This document shows positions 44,395 through 52,794 of a DNA stretch of 64,000 bases, one piece after another. Below the pieces are notes generated by a model. It had not been told where the DNA came from. It saw only the letters and a program-made list of their open reading frames with translations, and made no database searches. Position 1 is the first letter of the stretch. Each line of letters opens with the position of its first letter. Position numbers and translations under genes: made by a program. The DNA comes from Legionella sp. PC1000. GTDB taxonomy: Bacteria; Pseudomonadota; Gammaproteobacteria; Legionellales; Legionellaceae. The stretch covers positions 900,001 to 964,000 of the forward strand of contig NZ_CP059400.1 of assembly GCF_014109805.1 (NCBI RefSeq), given 5' to 3'.

Positions 44395-44634
44395 TCAAAC
44401 TACTTCAATTTCAACAGGGGCAATGCCTTTTATACCGAGCTTTTTAGCGGCAGCAAAGGATAAATCAATTATCCTGTTCGATAAAAAAGGTCCTCGATCA
44501 GTAATTCGAACCAAAATCGTACGGCCATTATTCAGGTTTTTAACCCGTACTCGTGTAGCAAATGGAAGTGTTGGATGAGCTGCTGTCATCGCATACATGT
44601 TGTAGCGCTTTCCGGTCGATGTTTTTTGAGCTTT
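44395..44634 (-). pseudogene. rlpA remnant (DPBB domain only)
   Basis: The frame reads STGKRYNMYAMTAAHPTLP, then RVRVKNLNNGR and RITDRGPF ... RIIDLSFAAAKKLGI, the double-psi beta-barrel of RlpA lytic transglycosylases (short pieces quoted). It begins right after a stop codon, with no signal peptide and without the first strands of the barrel, so it is a truncated copy; an internal ATG at 44598 could allow translation of 67 residues. The Asp of the DRGPF motif is still present. Confidence 0.7.
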
Positions 44635-44715
44635 TCATGTGGGGGTAAGCGGAATTAATATTAACAATATGGCGTAAAAAGAGATTTTCTACACCGCCTT
44701 GATTTCGAAAATTAA

Positions 44716-44919
44716 AAGAAAATTATTCAACAAGCCAAGCTTGAAGTAAATACTCATGGTGAAAATACGGATTTAATTGTCCGGCTCAATGAGAACAAGG
44801 AAATTTCCATTGAATCCACAACGAGAAAAACTCATGTTAAAAATAATACGCTACAAGAGGAAGACGATAATGATATAGTCGCAAGTGCTTTAGCTTCTTT
44901 GCGTAGCCGTTCTCCATAG
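44716..44919 (+). pseudogene. Orphan C-terminal coding fragment
   Basis: A plus-strand frame of 67 codons between two stops encodes a charged tail (EVNTHGENTDLIVRLNEN, then LQEEDDNDIVASALASLRS) but has no start codon. Composition resembles the end of an effector-like or phage-like protein. It lies directly after the rlpA remnant, so this spot is a recombination scar. No family recognised. Confidence 0.45.
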
Positions 44920-45054
44920 CATAGTATTACCTACCTAAAGATAGAGTATCAAATGAACATCTAAAAAATTAAATCTTATCTGCTAAATCATCCTATGGGT
45001 TCATTTCTGTTTGCTCTTGGAGGTAATACCCAAATACATGAAACAAAAGTGAGG

Positions 45055-46479
45055 TTAATCTACCTTTTTGCCAGTAGGTTTCACACTGATTTTTGCCGGA
45101 GTAAGGTTGTTGGTGATACGGGAGACCGTTCTATCTACTCGTCGCTGAAGCATGATTTCAACCATTACTGTTTCATTCGGATGAAGAATTTTGTTAATGT
45201 CAGCGAGCGAGGAATGAAAATCGAGTAGCTTGTAATAGGCAAGTGCCTGGTCACTTGACTCAGGGTATGCTTTAATACGGAATCCCAGGTTACCCTGCAT
45301 TTTTGGGGTATTAATCCCGGACTCCATGATATCGTAGTCAAGAAAATAAGTCAGTTTTCCCCGATCATGTTGGTTACGCTGACGGTCTGCGAAGAAACCT
45401 GTAGGAAGCGCATACTCGCTATATTGAGGTCCAGCAGTTAGATAAAGATCATAATCTTCAAGATGATTGCCCCGGTCATCAATCAGCCGGAATATAATCA
45501 TAGAGTAGCGATTGGTGATGTACTCGCGTTTATGTATAAGCGTCTGCACACGTTCTATATGCTCATTTTTCTGGGTTTCTTGGGTAAGCTTATCCAGATC
45601 TTTGGTCAATTGACTATAGGAGTCACGATTTTTTACTTGAAGACATCGCAAGACCCATATAGCCGTAGGATGAGTAGCGGCATTGGCCATAGTCACACTG
45701 CGGATAATTCCCATTTTTTTACCGGAATGCGAACACCCAGGCAGAACCCCAAATGCCAATTGCTTTGTCCGGGTCATTTTGGAGACAACCAGATTTTCAC
45801 CATTATTTCCCTCCTGATGTAACTTTAATAGACTGTAATTCATATTTGCAGCAGCTACACGTACAATTCCATCAGACCCGGCTTCTCCCGTGTAGGAGTT
45901 AAGTGCATCATAAAGTTGGCGATCAATTTTCTGGCCCGTAAGGACAAACGCATAGATACCATTAGCAGTACAATCGTAATCAAGCCAACTTTCATTAAGT
46001 TGCCAGCTCATATTGCTTCCAAGCTCAAGCCAATCAAGCACATGCTGTCCTGGTTCAATACCTTCAAAAAAACTTTTTATACGACCTAGCCGGGATTTAC
46101 CCAGTTGAGCAAGCGCAGAACCGTGGTTGGGGGGAGCCAACATGATAAGATGACTCAATGGACATTTTGCAAGATTATTCTTAAAGTATAAATCCATCCA
46201 TTTACGGACAACTGGGCCTCCGGTAGAGTGAGTAATACAAGCAAAACGCTCTCCGTTGCGCAGTTTATCAGCAATTTCATCACGCACTGCATGATTAAAT
46301 GCACGTGCTATATCGTCGACTGTTACTGTATCGTCAAAGCTGATATAGCGTCCAAGATAGATATTACCCACTTGAATAGTCAGCTTTCCAACTTTGCTCT
46401 GACTTTCAAGCCATTGAGGAAGCTCTCCATAAGTATTGGTATGTGTGACACTCCAGCCATGGACGAAGATAACAATCAT
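45055..46479 (-). CDS. Alpha/beta-hydrolase, PGAP1/lipase-like
   Basis: A 474-aa serine hydrolase. It begins MIVIFVHGWS (oxyanion-hole strand and HG motif), has the nucleophile elbow THSTGGPV (Ser85), and MLAPPNHGSALAQLG, which is the typical PPNHGS block of PGAP1/LCAT-like lipases. The C-terminal 170 residues form a separate beta-rich part. There is no signal peptide, so it acts in the cytosol or is secreted by a type IV route. AAGGAAA lies before the ATG. It could be a phospholipase; the substrate is open. Confidence 0.85.
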   Translation of the reverse strand: MIVIFVHGWSVTHTNTYGELPQWLESQSKVGKLTIQVGNIYLGRYISFDDTVTVDDIARAFNHAVRDEIADKLRNGERFACITHSTGGPVVRKWMDLYFKNNLAKCPLSHLIMLAPPNHGSALAQLGKSRLGRIKSFFEGIEPGQHVLDWLELGSNMSWQLNESWLDYDCTANGIYAFVLTGQKIDRQLYDALNSYTGEAGSDGIVRVAAANMNYSLLKLHQEGNNGENLVVSKMTRTKQLAFGVLPGCSHSGKKMGIIRSVTMANAATHPTAIWVLRCLQVKNRDSYSQLTKDLDKLTQETQKNEHIERVQTLIHKREYITNRYSMIIFRLIDDRGNHLEDYDLYLTAGPQYSEYALPTGFFADRQRNQHDRGKLTYFLDYDIMESGINTPKMQGNLGFRIKAYPESSDQALAYYKLLDFHSSLADINKILHPNETVMVEIMLQRRVDRTVSRITNNLTPAKISVKPTGKKVD

Positions 46480-46755
46480 AACTTTCCTTAACTAATTGAC
46501 ATTACATGGGGTATTGTTGAATAAACCGGATGATATTGCATTATTTTACAATAATATAGGGTTGACCCCATTGATTAATTATTTGAAAAATTAATCAGGA
46601 GAGCAAGAGAAAAATCGCATCTACACATGTTTAATTTCAACGAAAAATCTAGTAGGGTTCAATATTGTTAGCGAACTTAATCTTCAATATAATACGATGC
46701 TTCGATGATCATCCATCAGCAATGCAGTTCTTTCTCGAGACAGGAGTTTTATGCC

Positions 46756-47574
46756 ATGTTTAGCAAAGCTTTATTAACATCTACATACAAAAATGGAAAA
46801 CCTGGGCAACGTACTGATGCGCATGAAAGAGCAGAGCACCACCGTTTTAAAACAGAATATCTGTTTAAAAATCCTAAAATCCCCAAAGATTTGTACGTCT
46901 CACGATTGATCCAACACTTTTTTATTATTAAAGCAATAGAAACGCAATTACAGGGCTTATCAGGAACTAATAAAGCAGAAATTAATGCATTTTTTTCTTT
47001 ATCTTATCTTCAACAATTATGGCGTACCTCAGCTATAGAAGAGGATTTGCGACAATTAGGGGTTGAACCTGAAACAATTCAGGAGCACATGAAAGCCAGA
47101 ACAACCCAAAGTTACCTAGAAAAAATAGAAACATTAAAGCCCAAAGCATTACTTGCCCATTTTTTACTTCATGTTGCCGGTTTTATGCATGGTGGAAATA
47201 TTATTCAATCAAAATATATTAATCCCAGCAATCGTTTGACTTCTTATAAAATACCAGCAAACCAATATGATTTTTTCCCTGCAGCCTCGTTTCTATCTAC
47301 GGAGAATCCAATAGCTCTTTATGGAGATATGATGAAGCAAGTGGATAAAATAACTCTGGATGAGGATGAATATAGAGATATTTTTGAGCAATGTACGGGT
47401 ATTTATGCAACAATGGCAAGTATCTATGATGACTTATGTGATATGCATTCTCTCCACCCAAATCGATTTGTTTCCTCCCTTGCGTTACTCACCGTGAGCA
47501 TGGTAGCTATTGCATTTATTTTCAAACTAATGACGGATTACTTGAGTCCTAGTCAATCATTTACCCCTACTTAA
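46756..47574 (+). CDS. Heme-oxygenase-like protein with C-terminal membrane anchor
   Basis: About 272 aa. ATG 46756 is chosen for the AGGAG 9 nt upstream. The all-helical body contains LLAHFLLHVAGFMHGGNIIQ (about residues 135-155), like the distal helix G-x-x-x-G-G of heme oxygenases, and an N-terminal AEHHRFK helix that could hold the proximal His. The last 30 residues form a membrane helix (SLALLTVSMVAIAFIF) near the C-terminus, like eukaryotic tail-anchored heme oxygenases. Enzyme call is moderate. Confidence 0.62.
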   Translation: MFSKALLTSTYKNGKPGQRTDAHERAEHHRFKTEYLFKNPKIPKDLYVSRLIQHFFIIKAIETQLQGLSGTNKAEINAFFSLSYLQQLWRTSAIEEDLRQLGVEPETIQEHMKARTTQSYLEKIETLKPKALLAHFLLHVAGFMHGGNIIQSKYINPSNRLTSYKIPANQYDFFPAASFLSTENPIALYGDMMKQVDKITLDEDEYRDIFEQCTGIYATMASIYDDLCDMHSLHPNRFVSSLALLTVSMVAIAFIFKLMTDYLSPSQSFTPT

Positions 47575-47706
47575 GACGCATGAAACAATTTAAGGATTCT
47601 GGTCTGGGTGATTGTGGCGACAAAGATCAATTGGGGCAGACTCGATTGATTTTACATTCTACCCAATAATTGGGCTGGGGAGGTTCGGGGGAGTTTAAAG
47701 AGAAGT

Positions 47707-47726
47707 CCTGGTTGCGAGCAACCAGG
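47707..47726. repeat. Short hairpin repeat (CCTGGTTGC type), copy 1
   Basis: Perfect 9-bp arms CCTGGTTGC and GCAACCAGG around GA. The same hairpin with similar flanks (GAAGT before, TGCTT after) occurs at 52700. Both lie at the 3' end of a gene, so they may be dispersed terminator-like or IS-end repeats. Confidence 0.6.
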
Positions 47727-47763
47727 CTTGCTTATCACATTTAGTGCTGTTCAAAGTCTATTT

Positions 47764-48129
47764 TTATGCATTTGAATCTAAAAATTCTTCCAGGGCTGAT
47801 TGCGACCTGTTTCCCATAAAATTGTTTTTCATATTATTTTTAAAAGTGATAGGAACGCCTCTAATAGCAGTACCACAAACATTTTCAAATTTATCATTTA
47901 CCATTTGATAGAAAATCCAATCCTTGTATTTTTCTTTATCAGAAACTTGCCCATAAATTGGCAAAAAAGCCTTGCAATGTGAGCACCATGATGCGTGAAC
48001 TAATAAGACCGTTTTAGGCATTGCTAAAGCGGGGCAATCTCTGTTAGTAAATGGTCTTAGAGTTGCAAAAGACAGGGTAGGAATCAGCGTTATTAGGGCT
48101 ATAGCTAAACATTTTGTTACATTCTGCAT
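47764..48129 (-). CDS. Secreted thioredoxin-like protein
   Basis: About 121 aa. ATG 48129 gives a signal peptide (MQNVTKCLAIALITLIPTLS, cleavage near SFA), so it works in the periplasm. The active site WCSHCK (Cys49 and Cys52) and GVPIT (cis-Pro loop) define the thioredoxin fold; CSHC is unusual compared with CGPC or CPHC. The longer frame upstream has no signal and is less likely. Single gene, no clear partner. Probable disulfide reductase or isomerase. Confidence 0.78.
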   Translation of the reverse strand: MQNVTKCLAIALITLIPTLSFATLRPFTNRDCPALAMPKTVLLVHASWCSHCKAFLPIYGQVSDKEKYKDWIFYQMVNDKFENVCGTAIRGVPITFKNNMKNNFMGNRSQSALEEFLDSNA

Positions 48130-48369
48130 TTGTTTCTTACTCTGGGTTGATTTCGAGAAGAAATGATAAAGTATATGATAATTCAAATCAATTATAAGGG
48201 AATAGCTCAATGAGAGGGTAGGTAGCCACGTCGAAAATAATATTTAAAAGTCTCATTACCCGGAAAGCAGACAGAGATAAAAAGTCGTTTAATTAAGGGG
48301 CAAAGACAACGAGAAAAATATTATCTTAAAGATTTAATAATTTACAAATATAAGCCAGCGTAAATATAT

Positions 48370-48402
48370 GGGGTTATGTCTTGAATTTTACATTACGACT
48401 TG
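48370..48402. repeat. REP-related half element (TGTCTTGAATTTTRC...ACGACTTG)
   Basis: This 33-bp stretch matches the one at 57143-57174 closely: both have TCTTGAATTTT followed by CGTTACGACTTG or ATTACGACTTG. The first part is the same as in the GGGTCAGGCCTTGAATTTT palindromes, so these are probably decayed members of that repeat family. The rest of the 48211-48660 gap holds no gene that I can support. Confidence 0.5.
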
Positions 48403-48660
48403 ATCAATGGGGAAGAGTCCGTGATGCTAGATTTTCTTTCGCCTGATAAGTTTTGACTTTTCCCTGTCCCGGGATAATTTTAGAATTAATATTATGTCAT
48501 TTAAATCAGTCCTCAAATACCATAATACCCTTTTAATTAATGTATCGCGATAAGTTATCTTTTTAAAACAGAGAGTATATAGAGGTAAATGGGGATATCT
48601 TTCTGATTAAAATTCAAATATAGTTTCCAACTACTAGAAAATAATATAGGGATATTATCT

Positions 48661-49821
48661 ATGAGATGGGCTATTTCATATACTGGTATTTTATCTGCTT
48701 CAATGTTTGTAGCTTTTAGTTCATTCGCCTCGAATATCCATCCAAATAATCCTTCAAATTCCCATGCGAAGGTGATTTATGGTTTATCTAATACACAACA
48801 CGTTAAAGAAGGTGCGAATGGTCCATTTTACGTTCAAGCCGCTACATTTAAAGATATAAAAAATGCCAGTCTCTATAAACAGCAATTACGAAAAAAATTC
48901 CATCAACCAGTAACTGTTAAAGCAACGAGCAAATACTATGTTGTAATCATCGGTCCGCTGAATTCAGTCGCCGAGGTTAGGGCATTGAGTAGCTCCTCGC
49001 ATGTACCTTTAAACACAATGGCTCATGAGCCTAATAGAACAGTGCATGTATCAAAAGATAAACCTAAAATTAACACTAAAGTCATTATTGGTGATAAAGA
49101 TGGTGTAGAACCAACTGCCCCTAACCATATAGATATTATAGGCGCTCTTGGGTTTGCAAGTTTAAGTGCAAGTGATGGTTACTTAGGGGTGACCAGCAGT
49201 GAAACCGACAGGCTTGTACAAACCAATAATAATCAGTGGGATACATTCGCTGCGCAATTAGGGGTTGGCTATGTTTATCATTTGCGCCATTACAACCCCT
49301 TTTCCGACCATGTTCAATGGTTTACCGCTATAGAGCCTGAACTAAACGGATATTACCTCGGTCAAAGCAGCATTAAAGGAGATGTTTGGCGTTTTAGTGA
49401 TCCTGCTTTTAATGAGATGACCTTTAACATGCCAATAAGAAGTTATCGTCTGATGGTTGATGGGGCCTTAACTGTTGTTTCTAAGAGACAATATTCACTT
49501 TACGCCAAGGGCGGTATAGGAAATGCCTGGAATCGTGTAGGCTATCGTGATGCGGATCGTAGCAGTATCCCTTGTGCGGATCAATTTTTAGATCTCAATT
49601 CCAATACACGTTCAAGTTTCGCTTGGGAAGTTGGTGGTGGGTTTTTCTATGCGTTCAATAACCGTTTTGCTCTTTCTATAGAGTACTTGTATGCGGATTT
49701 GGGCAGTGTGGAAACACCTGGTACTGGATTTACAGGTACTATCACCGCACCTGTCTTAGTTCCAGCCAGTTTTAACCTGACCTCACAAGCAGCATTATTT
49801 GGATTGCATGTAGCAATATAA
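48661..49821 (+). CDS. Outer membrane beta-barrel protein with SPOR domain
   Basis: A 386-aa exported protein with a signal peptide (cleavage near FSSFAS). Residues about 55-120 (FYVQAATFKDIKNASLYKQQL ... YYVVIIGPLN, quoted in part) are a SPOR-like domain that binds denuded peptidoglycan. The remainder (about 150-386) is an OmpA/OprF-like eight-strand barrel ending in a terminal aromatic pattern (FALSIEYLYADLG). It has AGGGA upstream and lies 26 nt before the ice-binding-like gene, so both are probably co-transcribed. The mix of SPOR and barrel is rare. Confidence 0.78.
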   Translation: MRWAISYTGILSASMFVAFSSFASNIHPNNPSNSHAKVIYGLSNTQHVKEGANGPFYVQAATFKDIKNASLYKQQLRKKFHQPVTVKATSKYYVVIIGPLNSVAEVRALSSSSHVPLNTMAHEPNRTVHVSKDKPKINTKVIIGDKDGVEPTAPNHIDIIGALGFASLSASDGYLGVTSSETDRLVQTNNNQWDTFAAQLGVGYVYHLRHYNPFSDHVQWFTAIEPELNGYYLGQSSIKGDVWRFSDPAFNEMTFNMPIRSYRLMVDGALTVVSKRQYSLYAKGGIGNAWNRVGYRDADRSSIPCADQFLDLNSNTRSSFAWEVGGGFFYAFNNRFALSIEYLYADLGSVETPGTGFTGTITAPVLVPASFNLTSQAALFGLHVAI

Positions 49822-49847
49822 CTACACCAGGAATTACAAGGAGATAC

Positions 49848-51014
49848 ATGATGTTTAAGAAAGCTCAGCATGGAGTGGTAATTTTAGGTTTATTACTGCC
49901 TTTAGCAACGCAAGCACTATCCTGTCGCGGTGTTTCTGAAGGTGGCACATCCCTTGCAAAATGTGACGCAACGTTTATAAATCCCCCCATTTTTGGAGAT
50001 CTTTGCCAAAACGCAACCTTGACTGGCATTTATACCTTAAGAAACGATACGCCACGTGCTTTGAAGATAAATTATATTAGGATTCAAGATAATGATCCAT
50101 TGCCTGCCGCTGCTACGGCCATTATTCCAACACCTACGAATGGCTGCGTCATCGGCAGTTTTTTAGCACCAGGTGCTACCTGCAACATTAGCTTGCAACT
50201 CCTGCCACTGGCTGCAGGTACTTTCAACCGAGTCCTCCAGGTTGGGATTGATACTCGCCAGGTTCAAATAGATGCTCCAGCGATTACTTCCCTGGTAAGC
50301 CTCTGTTCTACGCCAAGCCCTCTCCCTCCTCCAGATTTTATCCCCCCAGTCCCCGTACCCCCTGTCCCGGGTTTTCCTCCCACTGTCCCAGGAGCGCCGC
50401 CTCAGCCTCTCTTTAGTACTTCTATTCTTGGGGCATCAACAGTGACAAACACGGGACCAACGTTAGTGAATGGCAATTTAGATCTTACGCCCGGATCATC
50501 AGTCACTGGTTTCCCTCCTGGTGTTGTTATCAATGGAGCCATCAACATTAATAATGCTCATGCGACTGGTACAAAAATACAAGCCAGTGCTTATTTCACT
50601 GAGCTTAACGGATTGGCTTGTAACTTTAGTTTCGGTCCAGGTGATACGGTGATAACACAAACAATGCTCAATACGAACGGACCAGGCGTTTATTGTTTTG
50701 CATCAAGTGCTCAAATTGCCTCTAACCTAAATATTGCAGGTTTACTAGGACAATCCTACACGTTCAAGATAGGCTCTACTCTCACAACAGGTGTTGGTAC
50801 AATCGTGACGACTAGTGGTGGGATTTTAAATGATAATATTAGCTGGGCAGTTGGCAGTTCAGCCGTTCTGGGGGTTGGTAGTACCTTTCATGGAATCATT
50901 GATGCACTTGCCAGCATCACCCTCAATAATGGTGCAATATTAAACGGAAGAGCTTGGGCACTAAATGGGGCTGTTACTCTCGATTCCAATCAAGTAAACC
51001 CTACTGGTCCATAA
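49848..51014 (+). CDS. Ice-binding-like (DUF3494) secreted protein
   Basis: A 388-aa exported protein: signal peptide (cleavage near ATQALS), an Ig-like N-terminal part with paired Cys (about 25-150), a proline-rich linker (about 155-185), then a DUF3494 beta-solenoid (about 190-388) with LVNGNLDLTPGSSVTGFPPG, ALASITLNNGAILNGRAWA and VTLDSNQV, the classical repeats of ice-binding-like adhesins (quoted in parts). GGAG precedes the ATG. It is co-directional with the SPOR-barrel gene and is followed by a perfect hairpin at 51033. In non-polar bacteria this fold may serve adhesion. Confidence 0.87.
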   Translation: MMFKKAQHGVVILGLLLPLATQALSCRGVSEGGTSLAKCDATFINPPIFGDLCQNATLTGIYTLRNDTPRALKINYIRIQDNDPLPAAATAIIPTPTNGCVIGSFLAPGATCNISLQLLPLAAGTFNRVLQVGIDTRQVQIDAPAITSLVSLCSTPSPLPPPDFIPPVPVPPVPGFPPTVPGAPPQPLFSTSILGASTVTNTGPTLVNGNLDLTPGSSVTGFPPGVVINGAININNAHATGTKIQASAYFTELNGLACNFSFGPGDTVITQTMLNTNGPGVYCFASSAQIASNLNIAGLLGQSYTFKIGSTLTTGVGTIVTTSGGILNDNISWAVGSSAVLGVGSTFHGIIDALASITLNNGAILNGRAWALNGAVTLDSNQVNPTGP

Positions 51015-51032
51015 TTACCCCAATTTCATTCA

Positions 51033-51063
51033 CTAAGAAGATCTAATTATTAGATCTTCTTAG
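51033..51063 (+). terminator. Strong hairpin after the ice-binding-like gene
   Basis: Perfect 14-bp arms (CTAAGAAGATCTAA and its complement) around a TTA loop, 19 bp after the stop. There is no long T-run, so it may be a bidirectional or weakly Rho-independent terminator. Confidence 0.65.
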
Positions 51064-51069
51064 CTTATA

Positions 51070-51251
51070 CAGTGTAGAAAATAATGATGACCTAATTTTA
51101 ATCTGCGTGCGAAGACTCCGACCTAAACCAGTGACGGTAACACATCCCTTTTCATTCCCGCTGTTACTGCACACATCAGAATAGCTAAGCGTTTGCAGTG
51201 AATTCCAACTGATTTTTGAAGTTGTTTATATAATAATTGCTCGACACGCAT
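51070..51251 (-). pseudogene. IS4-family transposase N-terminal remnant
   Basis: A minus-strand frame from ATG 51251 (MRVEQLLYKQLQKSVGIHC..KRLAIL) is followed after a one-base shift by VTVTGLGRSLRTQIK, the conserved TGLGRR-type start of IS4-like transposases. A frameshift joins the two parts, and everything after about 60 codons is lost. It is an old IS relic in the gap behind the ice-binding-like gene. Confidence 0.55.
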
Positions 51252-51374
51252 TTTTTATTACCTATTAGATTTGGCGACAATAATTGGATCAAAGTACAAA
51301 ATACGTATCAATTGATTTTCAATAAATTCAAATAGTTATTGGGGGATATTACAGGTCTGACCCCATTGATTCTC

Positions 51375-52406
51375 TTATTTTTCAAGTAGAACAGCGTATC
51401 TTGATAAAGAGGGCATAAATTCCAATGTTATTTTAAGGGTTACAAGAATTGGAACAGAAATAATCGCACCCGCGAAGCCCCATAACCAACTCCAAATCAA
51501 AATGGTTAAGAAAATTAAAAGAGGATTTAATTTTAAACGTCTTCCTAGAAAAATAGGAGTTATGAGTTGGCCTTCTATTACGGTAATTAAAAAATATAAA
51601 ACAGGCGGTGCAAAAATTTGCAGATAAGTATCAAATGTTATTAATGAAACAAATAAAATTATAATGATACCAATTAAATGGCCGAGATAAGGAACAAATG
51701 TGAGTATAGCCACCATGGCACCCCAAAGAGGAGCATTCGGCACGTTTAATAACCAAAATACTAAAGCCATTACTAATCCAAGGCAAAAACATATAATCGA
51801 AAAAGTGAATAAATATTTAGAAACTTCATTTTTAAGAGTGAGAATATATAGATTTTCTGGTGCCGATGATTTTTTTCGTTTGTAAATAAGTAGTTCTAGT
51901 TGTTGTATAAAAGACTTAAAATACATTAAATAGAAGAAAAGCAAAACCACAACGGTACCAATAGAAATAACTATATCAGTGGTTAAATTAAATAGAGAGG
52001 GTGCCAAACTGACGTTAGACGTTACAATCACATTCTTTTTTTGGTCTATACCGGCCATGGATTGAGCACTTTCAGCAGCTTTATTGATTTCCCCTAATGA
52101 ACTTTTTACTGTTCTAAATTTACCCTCAATAATTTTGAAATTATCTGATGCATTGATGATCCAATTTGTAGCAGGTGGAATTATGAAAGTAATTCCTAAT
52201 GAAATAATGCCGAGAATGCCGCTTAAAATAAATGCTGAAGCAATAACTTTAGGAATCCTAATTTTGACAAGCCATTCCATAAATGGACTAAGTAATAAAT
52301 ATAAAAGAAAAGATAACAATATAGGAAATAAAATATATTGAGAAATTGCAATAGTATATAAAAGAGCAATGGCTACTAATATTTTCAACTCTAAGGATGA
52401 TTTCAT
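51375..52406 (-). CDS. AI-2E family transporter (PerM/YdiK-like)
   Basis: A 343-aa inner-membrane protein with about eight hydrophobic segments, including a pair at the N-terminus (about 10-75), a soluble part (about 75-145) and a cluster at 200-330. FVPYLGHLIGIIIILF and SWLWGFAGAIISVPILVTLK are the conserved core of PF01594 (AI-2E transporter/PerM) proteins, quoted in pieces. Substrates of most members are unknown; some act as Na+/H+ antiporters or sporulation channels. Single gene. Confidence 0.88.
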   Translation of the reverse strand: MKSSLELKILVAIALLYTIAISQYILFPILLSFLLYLLLSPFMEWLVKIRIPKVIASAFILSGILGIISLGITFIIPPATNWIINASDNFKIIEGKFRTVKSSLGEINKAAESAQSMAGIDQKKNVIVTSNVSLAPSLFNLTTDIVISIGTVVVLLFFYLMYFKSFIQQLELLIYKRKKSSAPENLYILTLKNEVSKYLFTFSIICFCLGLVMALVFWLLNVPNAPLWGAMVAILTFVPYLGHLIGIIIILFVSLITFDTYLQIFAPPVLYFLITVIEGQLITPIFLGRRLKLNPLLIFLTILIWSWLWGFAGAIISVPILVTLKITLEFMPSLSRYAVLLEK

Positions 52407-52467
52407 ATTTATCTTAATTTTATCTATTCCACTATTTAATTTATAATAATTTGTTTCAGTTCACTAT

Positions 52468-52608
52468 CTAAATTTTATAATTCACAAAAGATTGTTGAAG
52501 GGTTTTCAACTCATCCATTTGAGGAAGCACAGCCGGATTGCTTGCAGCCAGGATTTCCAGCGGTGACACAGAATTTTCGAGGCTTTTTCGCCTTACTCGG
52601 ATTTCCAT
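52468..52608 (-). CDS. Short hypothetical or C-terminal gene fragment (46 aa)
   Basis: The frame from ATG 52608 encodes RRKSLENSVSPLEILAASN, then LPQMDELKTLQQSF, which looks like a real protein helix pair but is too short for a known family. It may be the end of a gene lost by IS activity (the hairpin repeat at 52700 lies upstream). The rest of the 52407-52794 gap holds nothing else that I can support. Confidence 0.35.
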   Translation of the reverse strand: MEIRVRRKSLENSVSPLEILAASNPAVLPQMDELKTLQQSFVNYKI

Positions 52609-52699
52609 AGGTATGCACGTGACAATATTCTAGCCAATAAGGGGGCGGAGAAGTTCAGGGGTAATTTTGTGAATAAGAATAGGCAGATTAAATAGAAGT

Positions 52700-52719
52700 C
52701 CTGGTTGCATGCAACCAGG
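52700..52719. repeat. Short hairpin repeat (CCTGGTTGC type), copy 2
   Basis: CCTGGTTGC, AT, GCAACCAGG: the same hairpin as at 47707, with similar flanks (AGAAGT before, TATGCTTG after). Placed 76 bp downstream of the stop of the aminotransferase gene on the other strand. Confidence 0.6.
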
Positions 52720-52794
52720 TTATGCTTGTTGCTATTACACTCTTACGATGTTTCAGCAGATCTTCCTGAACATGCTATGAGTGGAACATATATC

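Noticed and set aside
47581..47700. Possible small gene before the hairpin at 47707
   Set aside because: No frame of useful length with a start codon; the stretch shares flanks with the 52700 repeat and is treated as repeat DNA.
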